NCBI RefSeq assembly: GCF_030272615.1
Contig: NC_081412.1
Location: 670,864,852 to 670,928,851 of the forward strand
Direction: 5' to 3'
DNA length: 64,000 nt
Source of the DNA: Cryptomeria japonica
Taxonomy: Eukaryota; Streptophyta; Pinopsida; Cupressales; Cupressaceae
The notes below the pieces were generated by a model. The model worked only from the letters and a program-made list of their open reading frames with translations, made no database searches and was not told the DNA's origin. The position numbers and the translations under genes are program-made. Of the stretch, positions 11,593 to 23,245 are shown piece by piece. Numbering within the stretch: position 1 is the stretch's first letter; each line of letters starts with the position of its first letter.

Positions 11593-13327
11593 GTGACACC
11601 ACCAAAGAAGAAGATAACAACATTGCAGATTCATTCTAGTGAAGAGGATACTCAGTTTCTTGATCAATTAGGAGAACAAAACCCTCTAGTTTCCCTAATT
11701 GATGATGTGGATCCACAAACACCCACATCTAATGTTTCTATGTTGCCTCTTGAACCAGCATCTGTTATTGAAGAATGTCAAGATAAACATTGGATTAACA
11801 CAATGGAAGATGAATTAGAACAAATTGAAAAGAACAATACTTGGACATTAGTTCCCCGGCCTAAAGACAAAAATGTAATTGGAACTAAATGGGTATTTAG
11901 AAATAAACTTAATGAAGATGGTGAAGTAATTAGAAACAAAGAAAGACTAGTTTGTAAAGGTTATTCACAAAAAGAGGGAATTGATTATAATGAAACATTT
12001 GCACCGATAGCTAGAATTGAGGTAGTTGGACTATTTCTTGCATTTGTAGCTCATAAAAAACTATAAAGTATATCAGATGAATGTAAAATGTGCATTTTTG
12101 AATGGTGATCTTGAAGAGGAAGTTTACATTGAACAACCTGATGGATTTTCTTTGACAGATAATAAGGATATGGTTTGCAGATTAAGGAAAGCTTTATATG
12201 GATTGAAGCAAGCTCCTTGAGCTTGGTATGCTAGATTGGATAAATATCTTTTGAAGCTTGGTTACAAAAAAGGTAATGTTGATAGCAATTTGTATTACAA
12301 GGTTACCAATGATGATATTTTGGTTATTGAAGTTTTTGTAGATGATATCATTTTTGGAGGTGAAGATGGATTGTCTAAAGAATTTGGTAATAAGTTGCAG
12401 GAAGAATTTGAAATGTCTATGATTAGAGAGATAAAAAATTTCTAGGCTTGCAGATTTCACAAACAGATAAAGGTATATTCATATGTCAAACAAAATATTT
12501 AAAAGAGCTTCTAAAGAAATCTGGTATGGAAAACTCTAAACCGGTAAGTACTCCTATGACTACAACTGATAAATTGACATTGAAGGATGATTTAGCTCCT
12601 ATTAATCCAACAAGATACAAATCTATGATTGGAGGTTTACTGTATTTGACAAAAACTAGACCTGATATAATGAATGCAGTATGTATTGTTTCAAGATTTC
12701 AAAGTAATCCTAAAGAAAATCATGAATCAACAGTTAAAAGGATTTTTTCGGCACCTACAAGGAACAACAAATCTTGGTTTATGGTACCCTAAGAATGACA
12801 ATTTTGAGTTATGTGCATATACATATTCTAATTGGGCAAGAGATGTAGATGACAGAAAGAGTACCACTGGTGGTACATTCTTTCTTGGCAGAAGATTGAT
12901 TTCATGGATAAGCAAGAAACATAGTTATACATCATTATCTACAATAGAAGCAGAATATGTTGCAGCCGCAACTAATTGTACTCAGGTATTATGGATCAAT
13001 CAAATGTTGAAGGATATAAAGGTAAAATGCAGAGAACCAGTAATCATTTATTGTGATAATTCAACAGCAATTGATATATCAAAGAATCCGGTATTTCACT
13101 CTAAGACAAAACATGTTTTATCAAGTATAATTTTCTGAAAGAGAATGTTAAAGCAAATGAAGTAAGATTGGTTTATGTGAATACTAAAGAGAAGATTGTA
13201 GATATCTTTATAAATCCTTTGCCTAAGGAAACCTTTTGAATATCTCAGAGAGCAGCTTGGGGTAATTTCCCCATTGACAGAGACTTAGGCGTTGAAGATT
13301 GGCATCAAACCGACAGAGACTAACTGA
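11593..13327 (+). pseudogene. Copia pol pseudogene: reverse transcriptase and RNase H
   Basis: RVT_2-type motifs appear in order: [66 protein letters not shown] (the catalytic DD), and the RNase H marks DDRKSTTGGTFFLG, IEAEY and YCDNSTAIDISKNP. Lesions: a 1-base frameshift near 12065, TGA at 12218-12220 in the place of Arg of QAPRAW, a TAG near 12443, and frameshifts near 12750, 13130 and 13235. Gag, protease and integrase are missing; 5' of the RT is the unknown ORF of 8718-11590. The last recognisable reading stops at 13325-13327. It lies directly 5' of PPTs and a 3' LTR, so it is the 3' part of that element. Confidence 0.9.
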
Positions 13328-13367
13328 GAATTCTATTTCCGGCTTTGATGAATGAGAGATACTTCTC

Positions 13368-13626
13368 AGGGGGGGTAGTTGGCAGAATGTTACATTTTGC
13401 TTCTTAACTTCTTTGGCATTTGATGTCAAAGGGGGAGAGATATCTATGGAAGAACATTATTCCTTGGGGGAGAGATATATACTCTTTGGATTTTGGTTTT
13501 GGTTCTGTAACAAACTTTGTATTGATCTATCTTTGGGAGATTGTTGGTCTATTGGTTTTTGGCATTTTTCTTTGGCACTTAGATGTTTTTCCATCTAGTG
13601 TTTCTATCAATGCCAAAGGGGGAGAT
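13368..13626 (+). other. Cluster of polypurine tracts before the 3' LTR
   Basis: Four G-rich tracts occur between the end of pol and the LTR: AGGGGGGGT (about 13368), CAAAGGGGGAGAGA (13427), TTGGGGGAGAGAT (13464) and CAAAGGGGGAGAT (13614-13626). The last touches the LTR and should be the working second-strand primer. Repeated PPTs are a known habit of Sirevirus-type Copia elements. The intervening sequence contains no gene. Confidence 0.65.
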
Positions 13627-14743
13627 TGTTGGTATTATGGATGTGTTGCATTATTTTTGTCATTGATGTCAACACTTATCCTTTTGGAGGTCTACATTGT
13701 TGATTTGGCACTTTGGTTATATTGGTTTACTGTTGAACCGACACATTCTGTTCACCGACAAGCTTAGTGGCTTATGCACAGTCACCAATATATGTTCACT
13801 GGTAGGCTATATGGTTCACTGACAATGATGATGATTTGTTATCATCTAGAGATCATTTGTTTATGTCGATGACATGGACTCGACGTTTGGATTTGGTGTT
13901 TTGGTTATTGGTCTAATCGGGTTGACATATTTTCTCTTACCGGCAGATAGGTCTAGGTTATGGAATAGTATACGCTATCTATTCCAGATCAGCATGACAC
14001 GTTATGGAGATGATTTATTATTTGAATATTGTGGTAAATCTATTGAGCCAACATGTTGTATCACATCAAGACTTATTTTTTAATTGATTTAAATGTAATA
14101 TCTTTAATGAGCCGACCATGATATTTGGTCTTAGGTTTTGTATAAATGTAAGATCTCATTTGAGAGATGAATGATGGGAATGTAACTTGGTATATGTGTG
14201 AATACTGAAGATCACATGAGTAGAATATAGTGTGAATCACACAGACATCATCTGAAGGTTGAAGGAAGGTATGAAGGTGTTTATCAGAGCTTAAACCAGT
14301 ACTGAATTCAGCATTGGAGATGCTACCTTGAAGAAGTACATTGTTATAGGATTTAACCATCCTACTGTAGTCAGTGTGACTCCTATTTTGTGATTTAGCA
14401 GTGAGCTCTAGGCAGTTGGCCTTTCTGCACGTGCAGACCCCATTTGTATACACTTACTATCTGTAGTAGTATCATATGATTGCGGGTAAGGTTTCCCACC
14501 ATGGTTTTTACCCTTATAGGGTTTCCACATCAAAATCTTTGTGTCATGTGTTGTGGATGTTGCTTCTCTTTCGATTTCATGTATTAAGTTTCACCGATAT
14601 TGATATAAATTGCTAATCTGTTTCACGAACATTAAGTTTGGTTTACTGGAATTAAGTTTAAGTTGGATTAATTTATATTTGGGTTGAAATTAATTGACAA
14701 CTAATTCACCCCCCCTCCTCAGTTGTGCTTCTAGTTCCTAACA
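13627..14743 (+). repeat. 3' LTR of the Copia element
   Basis: It begins TGTTGGTATTATGG right after the PPT and ends GTTCCTAACA, so the ends are inverted (TGTT...AACA). Length 1117 bp. The flank at 14744 is Tnp2 coding sequence of a CACTA element on the other strand, so the Copia element was inserted into that gene. GTTAA (14744-14748) would be one copy of the target duplication; I could not find the partner because the 5' end is not recognisable. Confidence 0.75.
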
Positions 14744-16641
14744 GTTAATGGAGTTGGGATCCCAAATGTGATCTATGTGGATCTCTGTTGCAAACTTAGG
14801 AAGATATTCATCAATGTACACCATAGAGTGGTATACCATATATCCCTCCACCATAGAACCCTTAGGATGCTCTCTTTGTCAAACCAAAGCCTTTAAAAAT
14901 TTCAAGTGTCTCTCAACCATCCACATTGACCTAGTGTGTACAGGTCCGCATAATTCAATCTCCTCAACTTGGTGTATGACGTAGTGTTCTTGTGCATTGA
15001 AAAAAGTTGAAGGTAGACACTTTTGCGTTTCACAGATTAAATGAAGAATTTTTCTCTTCCAATATTTTATATCTTCTTTATGGATTTCTTTAGATGACAA
15101 CCACATAGAAGAGATCCAAGACGCAAAAATCTAAATGAGACTTTACAAAATAATATATAATATTACATAACAAGTAAAACAAATCATAAATATATTATCT
15201 ATACAATAAATTGAACAAAAATCACTACTTAACTCATGTATTTTCCAATATCATATATGACTTGCTTGACATTATTGTCAAAGTTGTCTAGGAGAGATAG
15301 AGGTAGAACGTACTGCAATGATTATCAAATGATCTTTTCATTGTTTTCTAACATAATACAATGAAAAGTACATGCATAGTATACAAATATTTAGTAAATA
15401 CACAAGAACATGAATTACCTTAATGAAGGTATGTCAATCATGTGTTTTCATCCCTCGCCCAAATTCACTTTTCTTTGATATGAGATTGTTTATGTTTGCA
15501 GAAAATCCTGTGGGAAATCAAATTTTTTCGTATGACTTCTTTTATAGAATTGCTTTGAAGGCCTGTTAATAACCAAGGAAGGGCACTTATATTAATTTGG
15601 TCTCCATTGCTATTTGATTGAATGACATTTTTTATTGCATAATTGGATTCTTGAATGTCTTTACAAATTTTGATAGTTTTTTCTTTTTCACGCCTTCCCT
15701 CCAATATTTTCAATAATGTCTCTATTATATTCTTTCCAATATGCACAGTATCAAACAAATGCACAATTTGTAGTTTCTCGTAGTAGGACAACCTACAAAA
15801 TTGTCTCAGATAACTTTTTAGTCCCTTTGGAAGGTGGTCATTAATGCCTTGACGACCTTCACGATCATCAATTACATCATCAGTAAATAAAACACAATAG
15901 AAAAATAAAAATTCCAAACATAAACCATTAGATGGAATGACATTACCTTGATGATTAATTTTATTATATTCCAACTTCCATAGGCAAGGTGTCATTCTTC
16001 GTGGCTTTGATGTAGTCTCTTCTTTCCCATTGAAAAGAGGTTTTTCAGTATTTTGATACTTATGATTTTTGTGGAGGAAGTGCCTATATTGATCAAACAT
16101 ATGCTTTCCTAAACTTTTTGAATGACAATATTTCATCTTTGGACCACAAGCTGGACATGCAAATTTTCCCTTTGTTTGAAGACCTACAAGATAATGTATA
16201 ATTGGATTAAATATGTTAATTTTAATAATTATAATTATAATGCACAACTTGAACACTGTAATAAATCACAAAAATGTGTTAGCCCTGGGGCATCATGTAT
16301 TGTCCATACAAGCATTGCATGGAATTGAAATTGTCTTTGTCCTATTGGTCTAGAGATGTCATACATAGTGACACAATTCCATAACTCCAACAACTCGTCG
16401 ATAAGAGGCTCAATATACACATTCATATCTTTAACTTGGTACTTACCTAGTTGAATGAACAAAAACATTACATAATTATTATGGCCATTCTACTGCAATA
16501 TTTATAATTAAATGTAGATGACTATTAAATGATAAAATACCTGGAACAATCATCACCAACATTATGTGCTCCCTCTTTATTCACATCCATGGAGGAATGT
16601 TATTGTTGATAACAAAAAATGGCCCCACCGAGTAAACAGAT
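14744..16641 (-). pseudogene. tnp2: CACTA (En/Spm) Tnp2 transposase, 3' half
   Basis: The DDE transposase of CACTA elements (Transposase_21 followed by a DUF4218-like region) is read from right to left in exons. 16641-16545 holds VGPFFVINNNIPPWM and ends CCAG|GTATTT. 16446 to about 16267 holds KYQVKDMNVYIEPLIDELL and DISRPIGQRQFQFHAMLVW. About 16180-15466 starts after TTGTAG and holds ACPACGPK, SKSLGKHMF and LFDTVHIGKNIIETLL. About 15313-15233 holds DNFDNNVKQVIYDIGKYM. 15130-14744 holds PSTFFNAQEHYVIHQVEEIE and GSMVEGYMVYHSMVYIDEYL. Lesions: TGA after PPWM, a frameshift near 15480, and TGA after FLKALV where Arg is expected. It is cut on the left by the Copia LTR and on the right by the giant insertion at 16642. 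The 5' half is at 40469-41682. Confidence 0.9.
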
Positions 16642-16645
16642 CTTA

Positions 16646-16671
16646 GGGTGGGTGTAAGAAGTTGGGGCCCA
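16646..16671 (+). repeat. Left terminal inverted repeat of the giant transposon
   Basis: Pairs with 40439-40464 on the opposite strand, 22 of 26 positions matching, starting GGGTGG at both ends. Preceded by the target duplicate CTTA at 16642-16645. Confidence 0.75.
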
Positions 16672-16705
16672 ATTATGTGGAAGTCCACGAGCAAAATTTG
16701 TCACT

Positions 16706-17040
16706 AGAAATAGGCACCCATTTTTTAAGAAACAGGCACTTGTTTAGCTTCGAGGCCTTGACCCATAAAAATAAAATAGGTGCCCATTTAGGATTGGACC
16801 CACACACAAAAATGGGTGCACGATTTTTAGAAATGGGCACACGTTTTTAAAATGGGTGCATGTTTCTAAAAATGGGCGCATGATTTTTAGAAATGGACAC
16901 ACGTTTTTAAAAATGGGTACGCGTTTTTAAAAATGGGTGCACGTTTCTAAAAACGGGCACACGTTTCTTAAAATGCTATAAATTTCAAAATGGGTGCCTA
17001 TGTTTTGAATTTCAAATAACGGATGCTTGTTTCATAAAAG
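16706..17040. repeat. 20-bp subterminal minisatellite
   Basis: The core 16811-16971 contains eight units spaced 19-21 bp with consensus AATGGGYRCACGTTTTTAAA (unit starts at 16811, 16832, 16851, 16871, 16892, 16912, 16932, 16952). Weaker copies extend to 16706 and 17040. It begins 60-165 bp from the transposon terminus, a position where transposase-binding repeats are often found. It may explain why the left subterminal block is about 1 kb farther from the end than its partner on the right. Confidence 0.75.
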
Positions 17041-19140
17041 GTGGAGCATGAAATAACCCTATGCCTCAGTTTTGGCTTCGAGTTAGGCTTGGCGAGACCA
17101 AGCCTATGCTTGAACCTCCAAAAAATGGCTAAGGCAAAAGAATATCATATTTCTACCTTTCCCTAATTTTTTGAGGGCCTTCCTAATTGAATTTTTTCAT
17201 GAAAAAAAAACCATTAGATCTCTTAGTGTCGTGATTTCAAAAATATAAATTTCATAGTGATAATATTATTTTTACTATTTTTGCATTATTTATTAATCAA
17301 AAGTGGTACCTAAACCTAAAATACTGAGGTTTAGTAAAACATTAATAACTTTTTTGTTTTTAAATTTTTAGAAAAATAAATTATATGACATCAATTTAGA
17401 TACAATTCTTTTGAATATTAAAAAAAAAAATTTAAAAGTATTAAATTTTCATCAAATTATGGTGGTCGTACACCTAATGTTTTGAAAATCTACTTTATAG
17501 TCAATTAAAAATTAATAAAAAAAAATATATTCAATAAAAAAATAAGAAAAAATATTCTCATCAATATTTGGTGTCTTAGTTATCTTTTCCTAGAAGGATT
17601 TGCAAAAATTCATTTATTTACGTAAAAAAATGGTGGTCGTACAATGTGTGGTATGGTCCTGAAATAGGCATTTTGAAAAAGTGGTTTTTAAACATGCCTA
17701 CTAAAAAGCAATTTCTACCATGCAGGTATTGAAATAAATTACATATTTGAAAAGTAGACTCTGAACACTAGGTAAGTGCACAAAGATGGTGGTCAAAAAG
17801 GGGGGTATAAGTGGACACTTTTTTTTCTGAAATCAGGTGAACTTGAACTTGGAGGCAAAATTTGAAAGTCATCCACTGAAGATATTGTTGATTTTAAGGT
17901 AGTGCTTGTTAACCATAGGCAAACATCAAATCTATTGCTTTCCCAACCATACACGATAAGCTCTTATCGTCACCCCCAAGCATGCTACATAAATTTCTCA
18001 CCATCAATTGATCTTCTTGTACATGAATTCGATCTACCTGATTATGATCGAACTTGTTGTCTTATCTCTGTTCCAAAGAGGGAAGACCACGCGCATATAT
18101 ATCTATTGAAAGGAGATATCCAAGAGTTGGCTCTCAACAAGGAGGCATGACCTTCATGAAGTATCGCATGCCTTCAAATGAGGGGTGGCAGACTTTAACC
18201 AAAAGTCGGCCCCTTTGAAACAAATCCGATAAGTCAAACTCGATAATGTATGTTTAATCATTAAACCTGATAATGCATATGTGACTTAATAAAGATATTA
18301 AAGGATTAATATAAGTTGATAGATTCATCAAATGTGTAAGGCCAATAGGCCATTCACACATTTGATCTTACTGAGTCAGCCTATAGGATTTCTACCGACG
18401 CTATATCATCAACAAATATGAAGATAATCAAAGAAGAAATATTGTAGTACTCGGAATCTAGTTTCCAAACTACTAAGCTTTTTCAAAATTGGATAAGATT
18501 AAGGGGGTCAAATCCTTCACGCATGAAAAACATAACATAGTGTCTTACGTACGCATCAAAAAAGTCATAGTTAGATTTAGTGTTTTGACAAATCCTTTGG
18601 TAGAAAGATAGTTAAGAGTGAGCACTAGAATATGTGTATTTTTTTGTAATTTTTTATTGAGTATTTTTTTTAATGATTTTTCCAATCGAGCACATCCTAA
18701 AAAATTAGGTACATGTTCGTACATGAAGCATAAGTTGCATTAAACAAATCGAAAACACAATTTTTTTTTAAATTGTAAAGAATCAAGTGCCCTACAATAA
18801 TATATAAAGTTTTTAAAATTTGGATAAGTATATCAAAAGCTATTAAAAAAATGGTGCACCTATGTTTGTGACAACTATGGAGATGCTGGTAAAAGAAATT
18901 CAATAATAATATGTTATTGTTGTTCAAATTTTAAAAAAATTATATGGTTAGAAAGCTCAGAAGATGGGTGAAAATATGGTGGCAATTTTAGAAATACCCA
19001 CTTGATGAAGTGTAAACCTGATCATGGAAAAGTCGGTAAACCAAGTTGATAAAATAAAACATGTCAAAAATGAGAGAAATGGAGGGAAATCAAACTTCCA
19101 AACTGTAGCTTTGTCATCCAGGACTATTTTCAAGCCTAAA
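17041..19140. other. Left arm of the giant transposon, no recognised gene
   Basis: AT-rich, with GGTGGTCGTACA at about 17460 and 17632 and a block at 17775-17825 that matches the right arm inverted. An 82-codon ORF at 17902-18150 has no motif I know and could be chance or a captured fragment. A hairpin is present at 18327-18366. Confidence 0.45.
18327..18366. other. Perfect-stem hairpin
   Basis: ATCAAATGTGT and its complement ACACATTTGAT flank a second short stem, GGCC with GGCC, and a 4-base loop. Forty bases in all. The role is unknown; it could be a secondary structure within the transposon arm. Confidence 0.6.
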
Positions 19141-19152
19141 TAGTCAAAAGCG

Positions 19153-19256
19153 CGTACGGGGTACTTATGGTATAAAAAGCACGTACGGGGTACTTATGGT
19201 ATAAGAACTGCGTACGCGCTATTTTTACTATAAACATCATGTACGCACTATTGTTT
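19153..19256. repeat. 29-bp array with CGTACG core, left cluster
   Basis: The core (C/T)GTACG starts at 19153, 19182, 19211 and 19240, exactly 29 bp apart. The units read CGTACGGGGTACTTATGG or CGTACGCGCTATTTTTACT. The core is self-complementary. The same motif at the same spacing is found at 40052-40255 near the right end of the transposon, and more loosely at 24116-24330. Likely binding sites for an element-encoded protein. Confidence 0.75.
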
Positions 19257-19283
19257 AAATTTTGGGTGTGTGTATAATATGAT

Positions 19284-19382
19284 TGTATATATAATATGTG
19301 TATATACATATAATATATAATATTTATATATATATGTATGTATATATATATATAATATATTAAGTATATATATACACATATA
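19284..19382. repeat. TA-rich microsatellite
   Basis: Nearly uninterrupted alternation of TA with scattered G and C, directly 5' of a CT microsatellite. Confidence 0.85.
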
Positions 19383-19419
19383 AGTGTATTATCTCCCCCT
19401 CTCAAACACATACAAGGTG

Positions 19420-19420
<1 letters not shown>

Positions 19421-19471
<51 letters not shown>

Positions 19472-19660
19472 CCTCTCTCACCCTCTCCCTCTCTCCCATT
19501 CTCCCTTCCTCCATACCCATCCCTCTCTCTCTCCCTCCCTCTCTCCCCTTCTCCCTTCCTCCATACCTCTCTCTCCCGCTCTCTTCCCTTCTCCTTTCCT
19601 CCATACCCCATCCCTCTTTCTCTTCTTCTCTCCCTCCCTCCCTCCATACCCCATTGAAAC
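19421..19660. repeat. CT microsatellite and polypyrimidine tract
   Basis: A pure (CT)n run covers 19421-19469 and continues as CT/CCT-rich sequence with recurring CCTTCTCCCTTCCTCCATAC blocks. All ORFs over it, on both strands, are low-complexity and not genes. It is followed by ACTGTGT...AGAAGTAAGTGAATTT (19661-19695), which recurs at 24395-24445 upstream of the transposase gene, so the region around it looks duplicated. Confidence 0.85.
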
Positions 19661-19782
19661 TGTGTCTACACTTCTATAGAAGTAAGTGAATTTATTTCTT
19701 GTGTGCAACTTCCTCTTTGATTTTTATCATGTATGCTCTCCTAAGAGAATTGACTGATGGATTTGTGTGTATATATTGAATA

Positions 19783-20208
19783 GGAGGAATAGAGTTTGAA
19801 ATTGAACCATGGGTGCATTATCATGACAAACAAGGAAACTTGCAGCAATATTCTTCTCAAATGTGTTTTTAATGAGCAGAGCAGATGTGGAAAATAGTGT
19901 CAACAAAGAAACATGATGAGCCAGAGTACCTACAATATGTTTTTCAGAAGGAAACAACCGGTAGGAAGAGAAAGAGGGAGAGTAACATAGATGGTGTCCT
20001 AGAGAATGATAGTGGTGGGTATGCGAGAGTTCCCATGTTATTACACAACGCATGTCACCTAAAGAAATTAAAGTTTTTTATATGCATGGCAGTGGTAGTA
20101 TATGATGATCATCATTTGTCAAAAGGATTGGAGTGGTACATACCCATGAAAGAAATCAAGTGTGTAATTCCTATAGTCACAATCGAGATCAGTCCTATAA
20201 CCTTGTAA
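19783..20208 (+). CDS. Possible exons of an unknown gene in the giant transposon
   Basis: After an intron-like ATTGAATAG, an open stretch encodes IEFEIEPWVHYHDKQGNLQ. After TAATGAGCAG, a second stretch (from about 19885) encodes MWKIVSTKKHDEPEYLQYVF, then a basic KRKRES segment and LLHNACHLKKLKFF. The composition looks protein-like and the flanks look like splice acceptors, but I recognise no family, there is a double stop between the stretches, and the 3' end runs into the tandem repeat at 20173. It may be a relic of a third gene or of a duplicated 5' region. Confidence 0.3.
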
Positions 20209-23200
20209 ATTTAATAGCATCATATGTTTTAGAACTTAGGAAGTACTCTTAGGGTTAGGTTAAGCTCTTACACTTTCTTTTTAGTGAAGCCTCATTGTTT
20301 GTTTGCTTGGAGTCTCACTTATATTGACAATGGTCTAACTTAGCTATATAAAAACTAAACTACTAATGTTCTATTGTATGATGTTCTATTCATAACTTTA
20401 AATTTAATATTTCATTTTATTAGCCCACCATATGGCCCCTTAGGTGTCATTAGAGGTCATACTGTTTCCTAAGAGGTCATATGGTGTCATGTGACCCCTT
20501 AGGACACCATATGACCTCTTAAGCCACCATACAACCCATAACAACACCATATGGTGTCCTAAGGGGTCATAGGATGCCATATGACCCTTCGGGACACCAA
20601 TGACCCATAACAACACCATATGGTGTTCTAAAGGGTTATATGGTGTTCTATGACCCCTTAGGACACTATTTGGTGTCATTATAGGTCCTATGGTGTGATA
20701 AGGGATAATATAGTGTCATATGACCCCTTAGGACACCCTATGACCCCTTAGATGTTGTTAGGGGTCATATTATGTTCTAAGGGTCATATTGTGTCCTAGA
20801 TTTGATCTCTCTTCCTCTTCCCGCCCCCTCCTTCTTCTCTCCCTCTCTCCCTCTCCCCCCCTCTCTCTCTCTCTCTCCCCTTCTCCCTTACTCCATACCC
20901 CATCCCCATCTCTCTTGCTCTCTCCCCTTCTCCCTTCCTCCATACCCCATCCCTCTTTCTCTTCTTCTCTCCCTCCCTCTTTCTCTTCTTCTGTAATTTC
21001 TATAGTCACAATCAAGATCAGTCCTAGAACCTTGCAAATTTAATAGCATCATAGGTTTTAGAACTTAGGCAATACTCTTAGGGTTAGGTCAAGCTCTTAC
21101 ACCTGCTTTTTAGTGAAGCCTTAATGTTTGTCCACTTGGAGTCTCTCTTATGTTGACTTTGGTCTAACTTAGCTATATCAAAACTAAACTAATGATGTGT
21201 CTATCGTATGATGTTCTATTCATAACTAAATTTAATATATCATTTTATTAGCCCACCATGTGACCCCTTAGGTGTCATTAGAGGTTATATTGTTTCCTAA
21301 GAGGTCATATGGTGTCATGTGACCCCTTAGGACACTATGTGACTTCTTAAGACACCATACGACCCATAACAACACCATATGGTGTCCTAAGGGGTCATAG
21401 GATGTCGTATGAGCCCTCAGGACACCAATGACCCATAAAACACCATATGGTGTTCTAAAGGGTCATATGGTGTTCTATGACCCCTTAGGACACTATTTGG
21501 TGTCATTATAGGTCCTATGGTGTGCTAAGGGATAATATAGCATCATATGACCCCTTAGATGTTGTTAGGGGTCATATTGTGTCCTAGATTTGATTTCTCT
21601 TCCTCTCCCTCCCCCCTTCTTCTTTTCTCCCTCTCTCCCTCTCCCTCTCTCTCTCCCTCTCTCTCTCTCCCCTTCTTCCTTCCTCCATACCCCATCCCTC
21701 TCTCTCTCTCTCACTCTCTCCCCTTCTCCCTTCCTCCATACCCCATCCCTCTTTCTCTTCTTCTCTCCCTCCCTCTTTCTCTTCTTCTATAATTCCTATA
21801 GTCACAATCAAGATCAGTCCTATAACCTTACAAATTTAATAGCATCATATGTTTTAGAACTTTGGCAGTACTCTTAGGGTTAGGTCAAGCTCTTACACTT
21901 GCTTTTAAGTGAAGCCTCATTGTTTGTTCGCTTGGAGTATTTCTTATGCTGACAATGGTCTAACTTAGCTATATTAAAACTAAACTATTGATGTTCTATT
22001 GTATGATGTTCTATTCATAACTTTAAATTTAATATATCATTTTATTAGCCCACCATATGACCCCTTAGGTGTCATTAGAGTTCATATTGTTTCCTAAGAG
22101 GTCATACGGTGTCCTGTGACCCCTTAGGACACCATATGACCTCTTAAGACACCATATGGCCCACAACAACACCATATGGTGTCCTAAGGGGTCATAGGAT
22201 GCCATATAACCCCTCGGGACACCAATGACCCATAACAACACCATATGGTGTTCTAAAGGGTCATATGGTGTTCTATGACCCCTTAGGACACTATTTGGTG
22301 TTGTTATAGGTCCTATGGTGTGCTAAGGGATAATATAGTGTCATATGACCCCTTAAGACACCGTATGACCCCTTAGATATTGTTAGGGGTCATATTGTGT
22401 CTTGGATTCGATCTCTTTTCCTCTCCCTCCCCCCTCCTTATTCTCTCCCTCTCTCCCTCTCCCTCTCCCTCTCTCTCTCTCTCTCCCCCCTTCTCCCTTC
22501 CTCCATACCCTATCCCTCTCTCTCTCACTCTCTCCCCTTCTCCCTTCCTCCATACCCCATCCCTCTTTCTCTTCTTCTCCCCCTCCCTCTTTCTCTTCTT
22601 CTGTAATTCCTATAGTCACAATCAAGATTAGTCCTATAACCTTACAAATTTAATAGCATCATATGTTTTAGAACTTAGGCAGTACTCTTAGGGTTAGGTC
22701 AAGCTCTTACACTTGATTTTTAGTGAAGCCTCATTGTTTGTTCACTTGGAGTCTCTCTTATGCTTAAAATGGTCTAACTTAGCTATATCAAAACTAAACT
22801 ACTGATGTTCTATTGTATGATGTTCTATTCATAGCTTTAAATTTAATATATCATTTTATTATCCCACCGTATGACCCCTTAGGTATCATTAGAGGTTGTA
22901 TTGTTTCCTAAGAGGTCATATGGTGTCTTGTGACCCCTTAGGACACCATATGACCCCTTAAGACACCATATGACCCATAACAACATCATATCATGTCCTA
23001 AGGGGTCATTGGATTCCATATGATCCCTCAGGACAACAATAACCCATAACAACACCATATGGTGTTCTAAAGGGTCATATGGTGTCTTATGACCCCTTAG
23101 GACACTATTTGGTGTCCTTATAGGTCCTATGGTGTGCTAAGGGATAATATAGTGTCATATGATCCCTTAGGACACCCTATGACCCCTTAAATGTTGTTAG

Positions 23201-23245
23201 GGGTCATATTGTGTTCTAAGGGTCATATTGTGTCCTAGATTTGGT
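20173..23245. repeat. Four tandem units of about 0.8 kb with foldback segments
   Basis: The marker ATAGTCACAATCRAGAT starts at 20173, 21002, 21798 and 22612, giving periods of 829, 796 and 814 bp. Each unit consists of an AT-rich part (TCTTAGGGTTAGG, TAACTTAGCTATAT), a segment dense in the motif GACCCCTTAGGACACCATATG in both orientations (for example ACCATATGGTGTCCTAAGG), and a CT-rich tail with CCCTTCCTCCATACCCC. No genes; the ORFs over the CT tails are low-complexity. Confidence 0.9.

Noticed and set aside
19384-22653. Similar CT-derived ORFs in the tandem units
   Set aside because: Same cause: low-complexity reading of CT tails, open in several frames at once.
20246-22700. CTTAGGGTTAGG resembling telomere repeat
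   Set aside because: It occurs once per 0.8-kb unit and never in tandem, so it is not an interstitial telomere array.
20173-23245. Regularly spaced repeats as a CRISPR-like array
   Set aside because: Units are 0.8 kb and nearly identical throughout, with motifs in both orientations and no unique spacers; eukaryotic context.
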